Below the pieces are notes generated by a model. The model saw only the letters and a list, made by a program, of their open reading frames with translations. It did not search any database and was not told the DNA's origin. The translations under genes were made by a program, and so were the position numbers. Shown here in pieces: positions 23,901 through 32,653 of a DNA stretch of 64,000 nt. This DNA is from Heliocidaris tuberculata (Eukaryota > Echinodermata > Echinoidea > Camarodonta > Echinometridae), in the NCBI GenBank assembly GCA_025618425.1, contig CM046838.1, positions 44,223,302 to 44,287,301 of the forward strand, given 5' to 3'. Position 1 is the first letter of the stretch; each line of letters starts with the position of its first letter.

Positions 23901-25212
23901 CTTCTGTCTCATTTTGACGTGATGGGTCACATATATACAAGCCGTGTTATTTTTTGTAATATGCTTGTTAGGGCAGGCTTAAGTAAATTATGGAAATGCA
24001 TGAATGCATGAATGGGTGTTCCATGGATGGAAGGCCAGAGTAAATTTGTAGACTTTTTCCCCAGTCAGTACATGTATGCAGGATTCATTACTTATTGATT
24101 GTAACTCCATTGCCTTTTAGATTCCAGTTGAAAGACAGTGACACAGTTGAGATATTGAAGAAAAGGGCAGCCATCAGACTACTCACACCATTCTCTAATC
24201 TACACATCAGTCATAAAGATGCAGAGTTAGGGTAAGAAACTAAATAATAAAGAGAAAGTTGAGTTCTGGGAAAGGTGAAAAAATATGTTGTGAGCTTTCT
24301 CATTCTTTTTATGTCAATTTGGAAGAATATCATATTAAAATAGCTCCCTGAAAAGGATTGCTCCTCAAATACCCTCATATTCGAACTATGATGGAAATAG
24401 CTGAAATGTTCAGGCCGAGCATTCATGCCACGTGTTTGTACAGTCCCATATACCCATTTCTGTGTGCAGTGCATGTGAGCTGCAGTGAGAGGGGGTCAAT
24501 TTCTCATTATTATGACGATTCCAAAACCTCAAAGTTTACACCAATTGTTATGTAGACATGACCAACCTTTCACAATTACATTGAGACTGTTTCTTTCACA
24601 ATATAATCGCTTGACCAGAACTCACCTTTTTCTTTAATGATGATGTGTCTCCATATATCTAGTTAGCCACATGAATAATATCACCCCATGTCTGGTCTCG
24701 CCACCCTGATAACGCACTGGGACATTCAACAAATTTCTTCATAACCTATTACCTCACCTGTGTCAAATGTGTCAAATGTAGATTAATGCTTTCTACAGGT
24801 CACTGTTCCTGTAGCAGTGATTTGAACCCTGTACCTTATTATCCACATTGCTGTGACTTATCATTTAAACTACAGCACCTCTTTTAACTAACCTCTCTCT
24901 AATCTAACTATTAGTCACAAAGAGCTTGGCGATTTCTCGTGTTTCAATACTTTTCAAAGAGAGTACAATTTTTGGCATCCGCTGTTTGTTTTTTACGTAG
25001 CACTGCATCAACTTATTTGAAAAGAATTCAAATCTTAGATTAATCTACTGCATGAACAGACCATTTCTGGAAACGGTAAAAGGTGCAATATTTTGAGATG
25101 CCATGACAAGGAAATGTTTGTTTATTTCAGGAATGCAGATGTCATAGGCAAGTGCAGGACAGAAGAACAGGGAGAATTTGAGAGATTTGTGGTGGAACTC
25201 CAACGTGTATAA
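7559..25212 (+). CDS. Six-exon gene for an unrecognised 222-residue protein
   Basis: Joined exons: 7559-7573, 11283-11445, 12955-13182, 20297-20366, 24121-24231, 25131-25212. All internal junctions have AG acceptors and GT donors (GTACCT, GTAAGG, GTACAG, GTAAGT, GTAAGA), phases agree throughout (0,1,1,2,2), and the total is 666 coding bases plus TAA. The N-terminus begins MQTSKSVLIDAPALID. The middle is basic and aromatic (YKYRYIYRGAPSARGKKLF, then KPKGKGYIWPSSFRNPAHFY), followed by an acidic run EEEIEESEEE (about residues 135-145) and a C-terminal segment ILKKRAAIRLLTPFSNLHIS ending FVVELQRV. No signal peptide or membrane helix is seen, so it is probably soluble. I do not recognise the family. 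Most of its introns are mobile DNA. The 15-base first exon is the least certain part; exons 2-6 are strong. Confidence 0.75.
8963..11070 (+). mobile_element. Helitron-like non-autonomous element with terminal hairpins
   Basis: Left end is a hairpin, GGTGGTCTGTC-GTA-GACAGATCACC (8963-8987). The right end carries the single complementary arm GGACAGACCACC (11026-11037), then a second perfect hairpin AATTCGTC-TTCAGT-GACGAATT (11039-11060), then AAATTTCTAG ending at 11070 next to T-rich flank. A hairpin shortly before CTAG is the Helitron 3' signature. Internally a block of about 160 bp occurs twice in direct orientation (9080-9240 and 10500-10650, GGCGCCATTTTGTGAAA core). No Rep/helicase coding sequence. 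Lies in intron 1 of the 222-aa gene. Confidence 0.6.
10196..10263 (+). pseudogene. tRNA-Gly-like pseudogene / Pol III promoter module
   Basis: Contains an A-box-like TGGTAGAGCACTTG (10207-10220), a CTCCCAT anticodon-loop-like segment and a perfect B box GGTTCGATTCC (10241-10251), followed by a long T run (10264-10285) that would terminate Pol III. The 5' half of the acceptor stem does not pair with the 3' half (GGGTGCA) and the anticodon stem pairs poorly, so it is a tRNA-derived relic or SINE head, not a working tRNA. It is embedded in the Helitron-like element. Confidence 0.6.
11094..11300 (+). repeat. 60-bp tandem duplication of a 3' splice site
   Basis: Three to four copies of a unit of 60 bp running from the exon start (AGTGTCCTGATTGATGCTCC) through a pyrimidine-rich stretch to the next AG. 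The AG dinucleotides fall at 11161-11162, 11221-11222 and 11281-11282. The last acceptor starts exon 2. The acceptor at 11222 would add exactly 20 in-frame codons without a stop; that at 11162 meets a stop. Confidence 0.8.
11283..11445 (+). CDS. Exon 2 of the 222-aa gene
   Basis: Starts after CCATTTGCCAG and ends at GAAG|GTAAGG. Encodes SVLIDAPALIDLGHGTVRYR through NKKGYFYQARLDDYSEG; ends in phase 1. No stop in frame. Confidence 0.75.
11940..12745 (+). mobile_element. Helitron-like element with GTCCCC hairpin and 140-bp tandem repeats
   Basis: Begins with a perfect hairpin, GTCCCCGCCGAAC-GAA-GTTCG...GGGGAC (11942-11971), followed by a GT/CCGTCCGTCTGTCC tract. The right end has the complementary GCGGGGACA (12706-12714) and then a hairpin ATTACGC-ATT-GCGTAAT (12718-12734). 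Inside are three tandem units of 137-144 bp starting at about 12151, 12288 and 12432 (core CCGATTGTTTTATCTGATAG). A CGCTTTACAAG-type SINE/LINE tail fragment sits at 12070-12130. Lies in intron 2. Confidence 0.55.
12955..13182 (+). CDS. Exon 3 of the 222-aa gene
   Basis: Acceptor TTGTTTACTTACAG, donor AACAAG|GTACAG. 228 bases, encoding the basic, aromatic core of the protein (EARQDEQYKYRYIYRG to HFYYELVFKEQ); phase 1 at both ends, so skipping it would keep the frame. Confidence 0.85.
14859..15128. mobile_element. hAT-like short element with 8-bp TSD, nested
   Basis: Exact 8-bp target duplication TAATTGCA at 14851-14858 and 15129-15136. Ends are CAGGGGCTGATCC and, inverted, TCATTGACGGATCC. Interior is G-run rich (14880-14907, 15060-15080). 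No coding capacity. Confidence 0.7.
15780..17580. repeat. Higher-order tandem array with GATGAT spacers
   Basis: Five copies of an 80-100-bp segment with core GGATGAAGTTACGGTCGGGC (about 15815, 16217, 16577, 16862, 17232), each followed by 200-300 bp of (GATGAT)n-like DNA rich in ATGATGATATGA. Unit length is about 290-400 bp. Long open frames of Ile/Ser here are products of the trinucleotide bias, not genes. Confidence 0.8.
18812..18850 (+). promoter_or_regulatory. TATA box and initiator-like core promoter
   Basis: TATAAAA at 18812-18818 is followed about 30 bases later by an initiator-like TCAGTTT (18843-18849). The upstream 150 bp is dense in TCGTGCGAGTGG-type words. The spacing is that of a standard Pol II core promoter, and it lies 57 bases upstream of the ATG of the 33-codon ORF. 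Confidence 0.55.
18875..18976 (+). CDS. 33-codon basic ORF with NLS-like N-terminus inside the element
   Basis: ATG with A at -3, 33 codons, TAG at 18974-18976. The N-terminus MPKKKVTKKRKLLKKG is strongly basic and resembles a classical nuclear localisation signal; the C-terminal half is acidic/proline-containing (AEDHLHSPPIYTPEE). It directly follows a TATA/initiator pair and is too short for standard ORF cut-offs. It may be a real microprotein, the first exon of a lost transposase or a captured host 5' end. No family recognised; expression not shown. Confidence 0.4.
   Translation: MPKKKVTKKRKLLKKGPVAEDHLHSPPIYTPEE
19561..20155. mobile_element. TTAA-flanked MITE, family A (AGGGAAATCCAACC ends)
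   Basis: Flanked by TTAA (19557-19560 and 20156-20159). Ends AGGGAAATCCAACCTT and AAGGTTGGATTGCCCT are inverted repeats; subterminal parts also pair (GAAAGTTTGAACGAAATCGG with its complement near 20080). About 595 bp, no ORF. Confidence 0.8.
20297..20366 (+). CDS. Exon 4 of the 222-aa gene (acidic)
   Basis: Strong CT-rich acceptor TTGTTTTGTTTTGCAG and consensus donor GAC|GTAAGT. Encodes EEIEESEEESTDVQSKVDPD. 70 bases, phase 1 in and phase 2 out. Confidence 0.8.
20705..23947. mobile_element. 3.2-kb TA-flanked element with 50-bp TIRs and tandem interior
   Basis: Inverted ends of about 50 bp (ACACGGC then GTGACCCATCACGTCAAAAT and GAGACAGAAGTCGC) at 20705-20758 and 23895-23947, with TA on both sides. 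The interior 21140-22900 is a tandem array with period about 470 bp: GTTAACTAGAGCGGAGAGAA at 21434, 21906 and 22373, and the companion AGAGCGGCGCTAA segment between copies. No transposase. Fills 86% of intron 4. Confidence 0.8.
21140..22900. repeat. Tandem array, about 470-bp unit
   Basis: Three to four diverged copies, each containing AGCGGCCAATTCTGTAACT-like and CAGTTTATCTTCATC words and GAGAGAGA runs. Some copies are shortened. Confidence 0.75.
24121..24231 (+). CDS. Exon 5 of the 222-aa gene
   Basis: Acceptor CATTGCCTTTTAG, donor TAGG|GTAAGA. Encodes FQLKDSDTVEILKKRAAIRL through NLHISHKDAELG; phase 2 out. 111 bases. Confidence 0.85.
25131..25212 (+). CDS. Exon 6 (terminal coding exon) of the 222-aa gene
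   Basis: Acceptor TGTTTATTTCAG, ending with TAA at 25210-25212. Encodes NADVIGKCRTEEQGEFERFV and VELQRV. The 3' UTR must follow, but the poly(A) site was not identified: the next 600 bp are mobile DNA and TA repeats. Confidence 0.85.
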
Positions 25213-25404
25213 CACAACAGCATATCCATCTATTCATTGACCAGAGGATAGAAAGTTCTATGATAGAGAATACAGATGTTTAACCCCAGTTATACCGATG
25301 ACCAACACCAGGCCGACATAAGACCAAACAAAAAATTACATTACCTTTTTCAACCCTTTCTTTTAAAACATGTATCATTTAAAACTAAAAGTGTTTTTTT
25401 TTAA

Positions 25405-25412
<8 letters not shown>

Positions 25413-25440
<28 letters not shown>
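25413..25440. repeat. (TA)n microsatellite
   Basis: About 14 TA units; a second (TA)n run lies at 25595-25636. Confidence 0.9.
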
Positions 25441-25441
<1 letters not shown>

Positions 25442-25454
25442 CTCTTATTCCGGT

Positions 25455-25577
25455 ATTTAGGGGAATCCTTTTATCTCAGCCTATTGTTATCATTCGCCTT
25501 AACGCACGGTTGCTTTCGCCGTAACGTCGAATTTCTATTGTGACGGAATAAACCGCATTGATAGGATTCCCCCTAAC
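25455..25577. mobile_element. Small palindromic MITE between two TA arrays
   Basis: TTAGGGGAATCC at the left pairs with GGATTCCCCCTAA at the right (25562-25576). It sits between two (TA)n tracts, probably because it targets TA-rich DNA. Confidence 0.5.
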
Positions 25578-25591
25578 GTAGGAAATAATCA

Positions 25592-25636
<45 letters not shown>

Positions 25637-25639
<3 letters not shown>

Positions 25640-25810
25640 TTAACTCTGCATAAGTCGACCTTCCATAAGTCGAATAATCGCCTTAGTCGAAGCAATTTTT
25701 CAGAACAGAATGAGCAAAACATGTGTTTTTTACCTCTTCTAAGTCGAATTTCGCCTAAGTCGAACAGATTTCTGTGGTCCCAAGAGATTCGACTTAGGCA
25801 GAGTTACCTG
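25637..25810. mobile_element. pogo/Tigger-like MITE
   Basis: Ends CAGTTAACTCTGCATAAGTC and, inverted, CAGGTAACTCTGCCTAAGTC, flanked by TA. Further internal TAAGTCGAA copies. End sequence and TA duplication fit the pogo group of Tc1/mariner. Confidence 0.65.
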
Positions 25811-25935
25811 TATATATATCAGGATAGCTTGTGTTACCTTATGCTACATGTAGCATTGATATGATAGTAACAGACATTATTTTCTAAGATATTTTCAGGT
25901 CTCTTTTGTTTTTTTTTAGCAGTAATATCCTTTTT

Positions 25936-26479
25936 GTCTCGCCCACCGGAGGTGAAGGCGAGACTAAGGGATCCAAATGGCGTCTGTCCGTCATCCGTCA
26001 CAAATGTTAAAGTTTACCTGCAAGACTCTCTTAGGATGCATAACTTGGCAACTGTTGCTGCAATGGCAACCAAACTTGGGTGATAGAAGCACTAGGGGTA
26101 TCTTCATGTTATGGTGTTGTCAGAGGTCACATGATGACGTCAAAGGTCATTTGAGGTCATATATTAAAGAGTACCTGCAAGACTCTCTTTTCATATGTTA
26201 AAGTTTACCTGCAAGACTCTCTTTTGACAAATAACTTCACATCAGTTTCTTGGATTACAACCTAACTTGGGTCATAGATGCACTTGGGGTACATTCATGT
26301 TATGGTGCCTTCAGAGGTCACGTGATAAGGTCAAAGGTCATTTGAGGTCATATGTTAAAGTTTACCTGCAAGACTCTCTTATGACACATCACTCTGCACA
26401 TGTTGCTGCAATGGCAACCAAACTTGGGTGATAGGTGCACTTGGGGTACATTCATGTTATTTTTGCGCGTGGGCGAGAC
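25936..26479 (+). mobile_element. Helitron-like element with GTCTCGCC hairpin
   Basis: Starts with a two-part hairpin GTCTCGCC-CACC-GGA-GGTG-AA-GGCGAGAC (25936-25964) followed by GTCTGTCCGTCATCCGTC. Ends with complementary GTGGGCGAGAC (26469-26479). Inside are three tandem units marked by GTTAAAGTTTACCTGCAAGA (about 26006, 26197, 26353) and GAGGTCACATGATGACGTCA-type words. Same architecture as 8963-11070 and 11940-12745. Confidence 0.55.
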
Positions 26480-26747
26480 ACAGTATCGCTTATGCACTTG
26501 TTTGTATTTCTGCATTTTGAGAATTTGAAGGACATCCATAAACATGCATAAACATGCATTTTGTTCCAGTGAACACAAATTGAGAAAATGCACTTGGATA
26601 GATAATCTGTGTAATGTACATGTATTACACTGCAGCCCGTCAGTCTTTCTTTTCCATTCACATTTAGCTCTGTTCAAGAAAAGCCAACATTTTGTTGGTG
26701 AGCTTTTTCTTGAATTATGCTTCCATGTTGGCGAACCTTTACCTTGC

Positions 26748-27016
26748 CAGTGGTGGATCCAAAGGGGGGGTCCGGGGGGCCCGGGCTCCCTGCCCTGGGA
26801 CCAAAAAGGGGCCCCAAAAAATGCTGAGGACCTTATTTATTTTATTTTGCTTTTTTTTTTTTTTTTTTTTGCTTGTCAGAGATTTTTTGAGTTAAAAAGG
26901 GGCCCAAAAATGCTGAGGACCATTTTTTTTCTTTTGCTTGTCAGTAAGCAAAGAAAAAAAAGGTCCTCAACTTGTCAGAGGTTTTTTTAGTTAAAAAGGG
27001 GCCCAAAAAATGCTGA

Positions 27017-27051
<35 letters not shown>

Positions 27052-27134
27052 GTCAGAGATTTTTCGAGTTAAAATTGTCAGAAAATTTTGGAAATATTAA
27101 GCCCCTCCCTCAAGAAATATTGGATCCGCCACTG
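26748..27134. mobile_element. hAT-like MITE with perfect 8-bp TSD
   Basis: TACCTTGC duplicated at 26740-26747 and 27135-27142. Ends CAGTGGTGGATCC and GGATCCGCCACTG are inverted repeats. The interior has three copies of AAAAAGGGGCCCAAAAAATG with T runs between. No ORF. Confidence 0.85.
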
Positions 27135-27142
27135 TACCTTGC

Positions 27143-28090
27143 TTACAGTAAACAAGCATTATACTGGAATATGTACCTGTTTCATGTGATCTCTCAAGTT
27201 AAATTAGCCCTATATGACAGTCACATCTCATCTCAAGTGTGATGAATGTATATTTTCTATGAATCTGAAAGTAAATATTTGTTTTACTCTTAAACAAGTT
27301 TGTGCCTACAGCAAATAATCCAGTCCAAGTATGTGTGAAATCAAGATCGTTAATTAAAAACAAACACTAAGAATTAATTCTCAAGGTAATATGGCATTTT
27401 TCTGCCAAGTGCATTTCCATAATGCAGTTAGAAAACAGAAGAAAGAAGCAGATTTTTGTTTAAACACACTGCCAAGTAATCATTTTCCCTGAAACATGTC
27501 AAAATTTGAGCAGTGAAAGGTAGATTTATGCTCATATTTTTTCTTTGAAATGTTATATGTTACCTTAAAAGTGTGTTTATGGTACCTTTTTTAATTTACA
27601 GAATTTCACTAGAAGTTGATAACAACTCACAACAAAATGAACCAAACTACTTCATGTTGTTGCTTAGGCTCCTTTCTCTATACATATTTGTGTATATTTA
27701 TGATTGTAATTGAATATTTATCCGTCCACAATGTTGTACAAATCATGTAAAGAATCTTGTAAATATCTTTATTTTATATCCTTGTAAATAACATTTTAGA
27801 TAAACTCTAACGTTGATGCACATTATATTAATGAACTGTATTGTACAATTAGTTTTCGTTTCAGGCACTCTTCGTGTAGGATAATTTCTCAAAGACAATC
27901 AGTGCTTCAAATATGACAAAAGTTTAAGTTTTCATTGAGTCGAATTTATCACTATTGATGGCGCATAATAGTTCAGTGATTTCATCAGTGATTGTAAACA
28001 GAGGTCTTTGCTTCGCACAAAGTTGTTGCGCTATTGCTTAGGGATGTGTCATTAAAAGTATATGAACTGTAGGTTTTAGTTTCAAGTTAT
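27143..28090 (+). other. Unique-looking AT-rich DNA, possible 3' UTR or flank
   Basis: About 950 bp with no repeat ends and no ORF. It follows the 222-aa gene in the right orientation and contains ATTAAA at 28088-28093, but that hexamer is part of a TTAA insertion site. Whether the transcript reaches here is unknown. Confidence 0.3.
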
Positions 28091-28093
28091 TAA

Positions 28094-28718
28094 AGGGTAC
28101 TAACCACCAAAAAATATTTTGCTCTTTTATATGTTAGAGGTTCCATGTCATTATACTGTATTCAAAATATGGGCTACAAATATTGATTCTATAAAGAGAT
28201 ATTGCTATTTTGATTACACTCTCTGTAAGCGTAAAAGCGACTTGTGAGTAGAGTACTCGACGCACTCAAGGGCTCGCGGGAAACCCAATTCAGAGTTCGG
28301 TTCCGCGCGGGCATTTTCATGTTATCCTTTATTTTCTTCATAACTCCTTTAAACTGTCATCCTATAGAATGCCAGATAAAGTTCTTTGAGGTTGATGTTA
28401 TACTTTCTAGCTGTACACAAATTATTTTTACACGTGATTGGTACACTTTAAACGGGGTCCACTCGCTATTCATAAGGACTGCTATTCATAGAAAATCGCT
28501 ATTCATTTAACACGCGTTATGAATAGCGGTCCTTATGAATAGTTATGAATAGTGGTCCTCATGAACGGAAGTCCTTATGAATAGCGAGGTAATTTGTCTA
28601 TGGTTTGCTCGCTATGTAGAAGGACCGCTATTCATACAAAACCGCTATTTATTTAGTCACGCGTTATGGATAGTGGTCCTTATGAATAGTGGTCCTTATG
28701 ACTAGCGAAATACCCCCT
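28094..28718. mobile_element. TTAA-flanked element with CTATTCATAAGGAC repeats
   Basis: Begins AGGGTACTAACCACC after TTAA and ends ATACCCCCT before TTAA (28719-28722). The part 28455-28710 consists of many direct and inverted copies of CTATTCATAAGGAC separated by 10-25 bp, plus two ACGCGTTATG sites. Confidence 0.6.
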
Positions 28719-29009
28719 TTAAACCATCATAAATGCTCATGCTGTATATTTGTACTTGGTGCCTTTTTGCTATGAACAAATCAAAATATAAATACATATA
28801 TTGAGTCTCTTAAATATTATAGATTTGTGTTGCCTGTGTATCAAATCAAACTCCATACAAAATCTCTATTCCATTAAATCAAATTATGTGCACACTGATA
28901 TAATTTCTCTGTTCATATATGTCTGATTTTCAATGTGGGGAATCTCAAAGATTAGCCTGGTAAACTTAATTCATTTTCATTATTGGTAGTAAAAGTCCCA
29001 TCATCAACT

Positions 29010-29330
29010 GAGGATTGGAGAGAGAGAGAGAGAGAATAGGAAGTGAGGGGTAGCAAGGAAGAGTTTTAATGATGGACAGGTAGACAGAGTGACGAGGTGA
29101 GATAGGTAAAAAATGAGAGACTGGGGTAAGAGAGAGAGGGAGAGGGGGGGGGGGAGGTAGATAAAGAGAGATAATTAAGTGAGAGTGGGGTAGAGGTTTA
29201 TAAAGAGACATAGATTTAGGGGGATACAGAGGGGATGGATGTGACGTAGAGAGACGATGAGGGAGACAGACTGAAGGTGAGACCGAAAAGCAAGAGCATG
29301 GGCGCAGGGGGGGGGGGGGAGGGGCAGGTA
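29010..29330. repeat. Purine-rich (GAGA) low-complexity region
   Basis: AG-biased on the plus strand with GAGAGAGA runs and G runs at 29147-29155 and 29308-29319. ORFs here are compositional. Confidence 0.8.
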
Positions 29331-29526
29331 AAGATAGGAAGAATGTGTGTTATCATTCAGAAGTTAAAGATCACTGAAATTCCATTCAATGGAATGGAAT
29401 GTCTACTTTAATGTCTGCACATTACCATAAATATGGATATAATCGATTTAATGGTGCTACCCAACTTCTGTGATAGCAAAATTTATGGTTATTTCATTTG
29501 TGTTGACGAGATCTATGTTGATTTTC

Positions 29527-29716
29527 TCTATTTCTCTCTCTCGCTCTCTCTCTGGCTCTCTCCCTCTCTCTCTCTCTCTGGCTCTCTCCCTCTCTCTCTC
29601 TCTCTCTGGCTCTCTCCCTCTCTCTCTCTTTCTCTCTCATCTCTCCACTGACACTTGCTCTTTTCATTCGCTCTACTTTCTCCCCCCCCCCCACCTCCGC
29701 TCTCTCCCTTTCCCCG

Positions 29717-29750
<34 letters not shown>

Positions 29751-29760
29751 TCTCTCTTCC
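29527..29760. repeat. (CT)n-rich low-complexity region
   Basis: CTCTCTCTGGCTCTCTCCCT repeated three times, then mixed CT runs. Ser/Leu and Arg/Glu ORFs on both strands are artefacts. Confidence 0.9.
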
Positions 29761-31028
29761 TGGGAAATACAACCTTTATCAAAAGTTGATATATGTGAAA
29801 CCATACAAATAAGAGAAAAATGTAGGATGTTGAAAGTTTGAAAGAAATCAGACAAGTAATGAGAAAGTTATGAATATTTGAAATGTGAGATCACTAACTC
29901 GATGCGAATCTCAAATTGAATTTTTTTTTCAGTCGATTGCGACGTATTCACAGTCTATTTTCTCCGTTTGTCGAACACTATAATTTCAATGATATCTGTT
30001 TTTCTCCGAAGCACCTTTTCCATCGGGGCAGTACCCAAAATGTGTTGTAGATGGTACATGTATATTATTAAGTCCTCCAAAAAGGAAAAGATCCTTAAAA
30101 GTAACACATTTTGAAAAATTGACATTTTGTAATTTCAAGGAAAATGGGACAGTTCTGTTGTCCTCTCCTACATCACATTAATACCGGCAGGCGCGTAGCC
30201 AGGGGGTGGGGGGCGATAGGGGTGGTCGCCCCCGAAACGCCAACAAAAAAATAAAAAACAAAAAACAAAAAACAAAAAGCGAGAGCCAAAAAACGGGGGG
30301 GAAGTGAGGGGGGGTTAAGCCTAAAAAGTTGTTACGAGCCGTTATCTTCCTCTCCAAATTTGCTAAAACAGCAAAGTTTTCGCGCTTCGCGCGGGAAGGG
30401 GGAAACTCCCCCGTCCCTGGGCGCCCACCGCTGCCTTACAGTGCAGTATTGCGTACAAATAACTGAAAGGCAGTCAGGGCATCGAACTAACTTTTCGCCT
30501 TGAAAAAAAGGTGCTACACGAGCCGTCATCTTTCTCTCAAATTTGCCAGAACGTCACAGCTTTCGCGGTTCGCGCGGGAAGGAAGAACTCCCCCCCCCCC
30601 CCCTTTGATCCCTGAGCACACCCCTGTTACATACAGTGCAGTATTGCGCCCAAATAATTGAAAAGCAGTCAGGGTGTCGAACTAACTTTCCGCCTAAAAA
30701 AGGTGCTACAAGCCGTTATCTTTCTCTCGAATTTGCTCAAACGTCAAAGCTTTCGCGCTTCGCGCGGGAGGGGGGAAACTCCCCCTCCCTGCACCCACGC
30801 CCTGCAGAGCACGCTTCGCGTGCTTACAACCGCCGCCCCCCCCCCCCCCCCGCCCCCTAAAATGAAATCCTGGCTATGCGGCTGAATACCGGTCAATGTG
30901 AATTCCGATATGTATGATTACAACTTCACGACTTTCATACTTTTCCGATTTCGTTCAAATTTTCACCAAACTGCTTCTCTGATCATTGTTGTGCCTTTTT
31001 AAGAGCTCCTTGAAGGTTGGATTTCCCT
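29761..31028. mobile_element. TTAA MITE family A, copy 2, interrupted by a hAT-like element
   Basis: Left end TGGGAAATACAACCTTTATC resembles the family A end; right end GAAGGTTGGATTTCCCT is followed by TTAA. Subterminal GAAAGTTTGAAAGAAATCAG is shared with 19561-20155. Without the insert it is about 570 bp. Confidence 0.7.
30188..30884. mobile_element. hAT-like element with perfect 8-bp TSD, nested
   Basis: AATACCGG is duplicated at 30180-30187 and 30885-30892. Ends CAGGCGCGTAGCCAGG and CCTGGCTATGCGGCTG are inverted repeats. Inside are three tandem copies of about 150-190 bp with AGCCGTTATCTTTCTCTC and GCTTCGCGCGGGA words. Confidence 0.85.
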
Positions 31029-31032
31029 TTAA

Positions 31033-31614
31033 GGAGAACGAAACCCTGGGGAAATATCCATTTAAATAAAAAGAGAGGATAGAGAGAAACAGTTTTTAAA
31101 AAGTTCCATCAAACTCGGTTACGAAATTAAAAAGTTATGAAAGTTTGAAAAGTCTCAATTTACTTTATGATATGGCGATCCTCAAATTGGCAATGTTGCT
31201 TCAAAATGGCACTTTAGTAGTAATACAGCTCTCAATATGTTTTGTACACACAATTTCGTATTTCCTCCATTATCTCTAAAGATGCTGCTTGTTCTTTTTT
31301 ATTTTGGGAACTCAACATATTTTGTGTCAAATAGTTTCCCATGATATATCTTGAACTAAGAAGGAGATAAGATTCACCTTGAGAGATAATGGGGAAAATA
31401 TGAAATTTTGTGTACAAAACATATTGAGAGTTGTATTATTTGAAAACCTGTCGCTTTGAAGCAAAATTGCCAATTTGAGGATCGCCATAGAAAGTAAAAT
31501 GAGACTTTTCAAACTTTCATAACTTTTTAATTTCGTTTGAAGGAACTTCTTTTTTAAATTGCTTCTCTCCCTCCTCTCATTAAAATTTGATTTTTCCCAG
31601 GGTTTTATTCTCCT
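31033..31614. mobile_element. TTAA MITE family B, copy 1
   Basis: Sits between TTAA (31029-31032, shared with its neighbour) and TTAA (31615-31618). Ends GGAGAACGAAACCCTGGGG and CCCAGGGTTTTATTCTCCT. Long imperfect inverted repeats: both halves contain TCAAATTGGCAATGTTGCTT or its complement. Confidence 0.8.
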
Positions 31615-31618
31615 TTAA

Positions 31619-32560
31619 TGCAAAAACCAATAAGTATATTAGGGCAACGAACTTGGTACAAGTCAAGGAGTCTTTCTTACCTTTTGATTTCACTTTCCAT
31701 CAGATTCCCTATAGCTTCCTTATATTCTTCTACAATAATATCGCCTTTGGAAGCTCACTTAATCGTCAATCATCTGATACTCTTGACTAAAAAAACAAAA
31801 AACTGACGGCTCCTTTTCGTTTGGCAGCCTTTAAGGCTACTAAATAAACCCTACAATAAGATTTGAATTCAATATGCCTAATAAGTCTATTCATGCCATG
31901 GAGTTAAATAGATTCTGATGATCACCTCATCACTTAATGTCCAATGTTTACTGTCATTTTCATTGTGCAAATGTCATAATAGTTCAATAGTCGGATCAGA
32001 ATAGAACCTGAAGAATAAATATTAGATTCAACAGTAAGTGCCAGAGCCTTTTGTATATTGCTCTGGTATAATACTCACTCCACACTGATTGACGTCATAT
32101 AGCATCAAAGCTCTTGTAGCCCTCATTTTGATCTCAATTGTCGTCAGTTTATAATGATAACAAAAGATGAGCAATTAAACCATTTAAAGTAGACCTATTG
32201 TGTATTCTGATTTGAGACTTTAGAAGCACTCATCTCCATATAGGACCAAAGTAGCTGAACACTTTCGGGTCGTCTTAAAACCAAATAAAAAAGTTCACTT
32301 CTATAGTTTCTCGTCCAAATCTCCCCCCCCCCCCCCCCCACCCGCCTTTCATCCCGTCTCATATCTTTTATTGGACTTGAAATAAAGAAGAATAATTGTT
32401 GGAGGAAATTTAGACAATAACAGTATATATCCAAAAAAAAAAAAAAATACATCGTGTAAAATGACTTCAGCGTGTTTTAAATGCGTGAACAATTCAATTT
32501 TTTGCTTTAAAAAATTCTCTAGAAAAGTAGGTACCAGTGCGATATTCTAACAAAATTATC
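31619..32560. other. Intergenic AT-rich DNA, no gene seen
   Basis: No coding signal. A C run at 32323-32339 and an A run at 32433-32446 are the only notable features. Confidence 0.5.
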
Positions 32561-32576
32561 TGCATCAGAAACTACC

Positions 32577-32601
32577 TGACCCCCCCCCCTCAAAAAAAAA
32601 A

Positions 32602-32653
<52 letters not shown>

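Noticed and set aside
29494..29855. Ser/Leu-rich and Arg/Glu-rich frames
   Set aside because: Arise from (CT)n low-complexity DNA.
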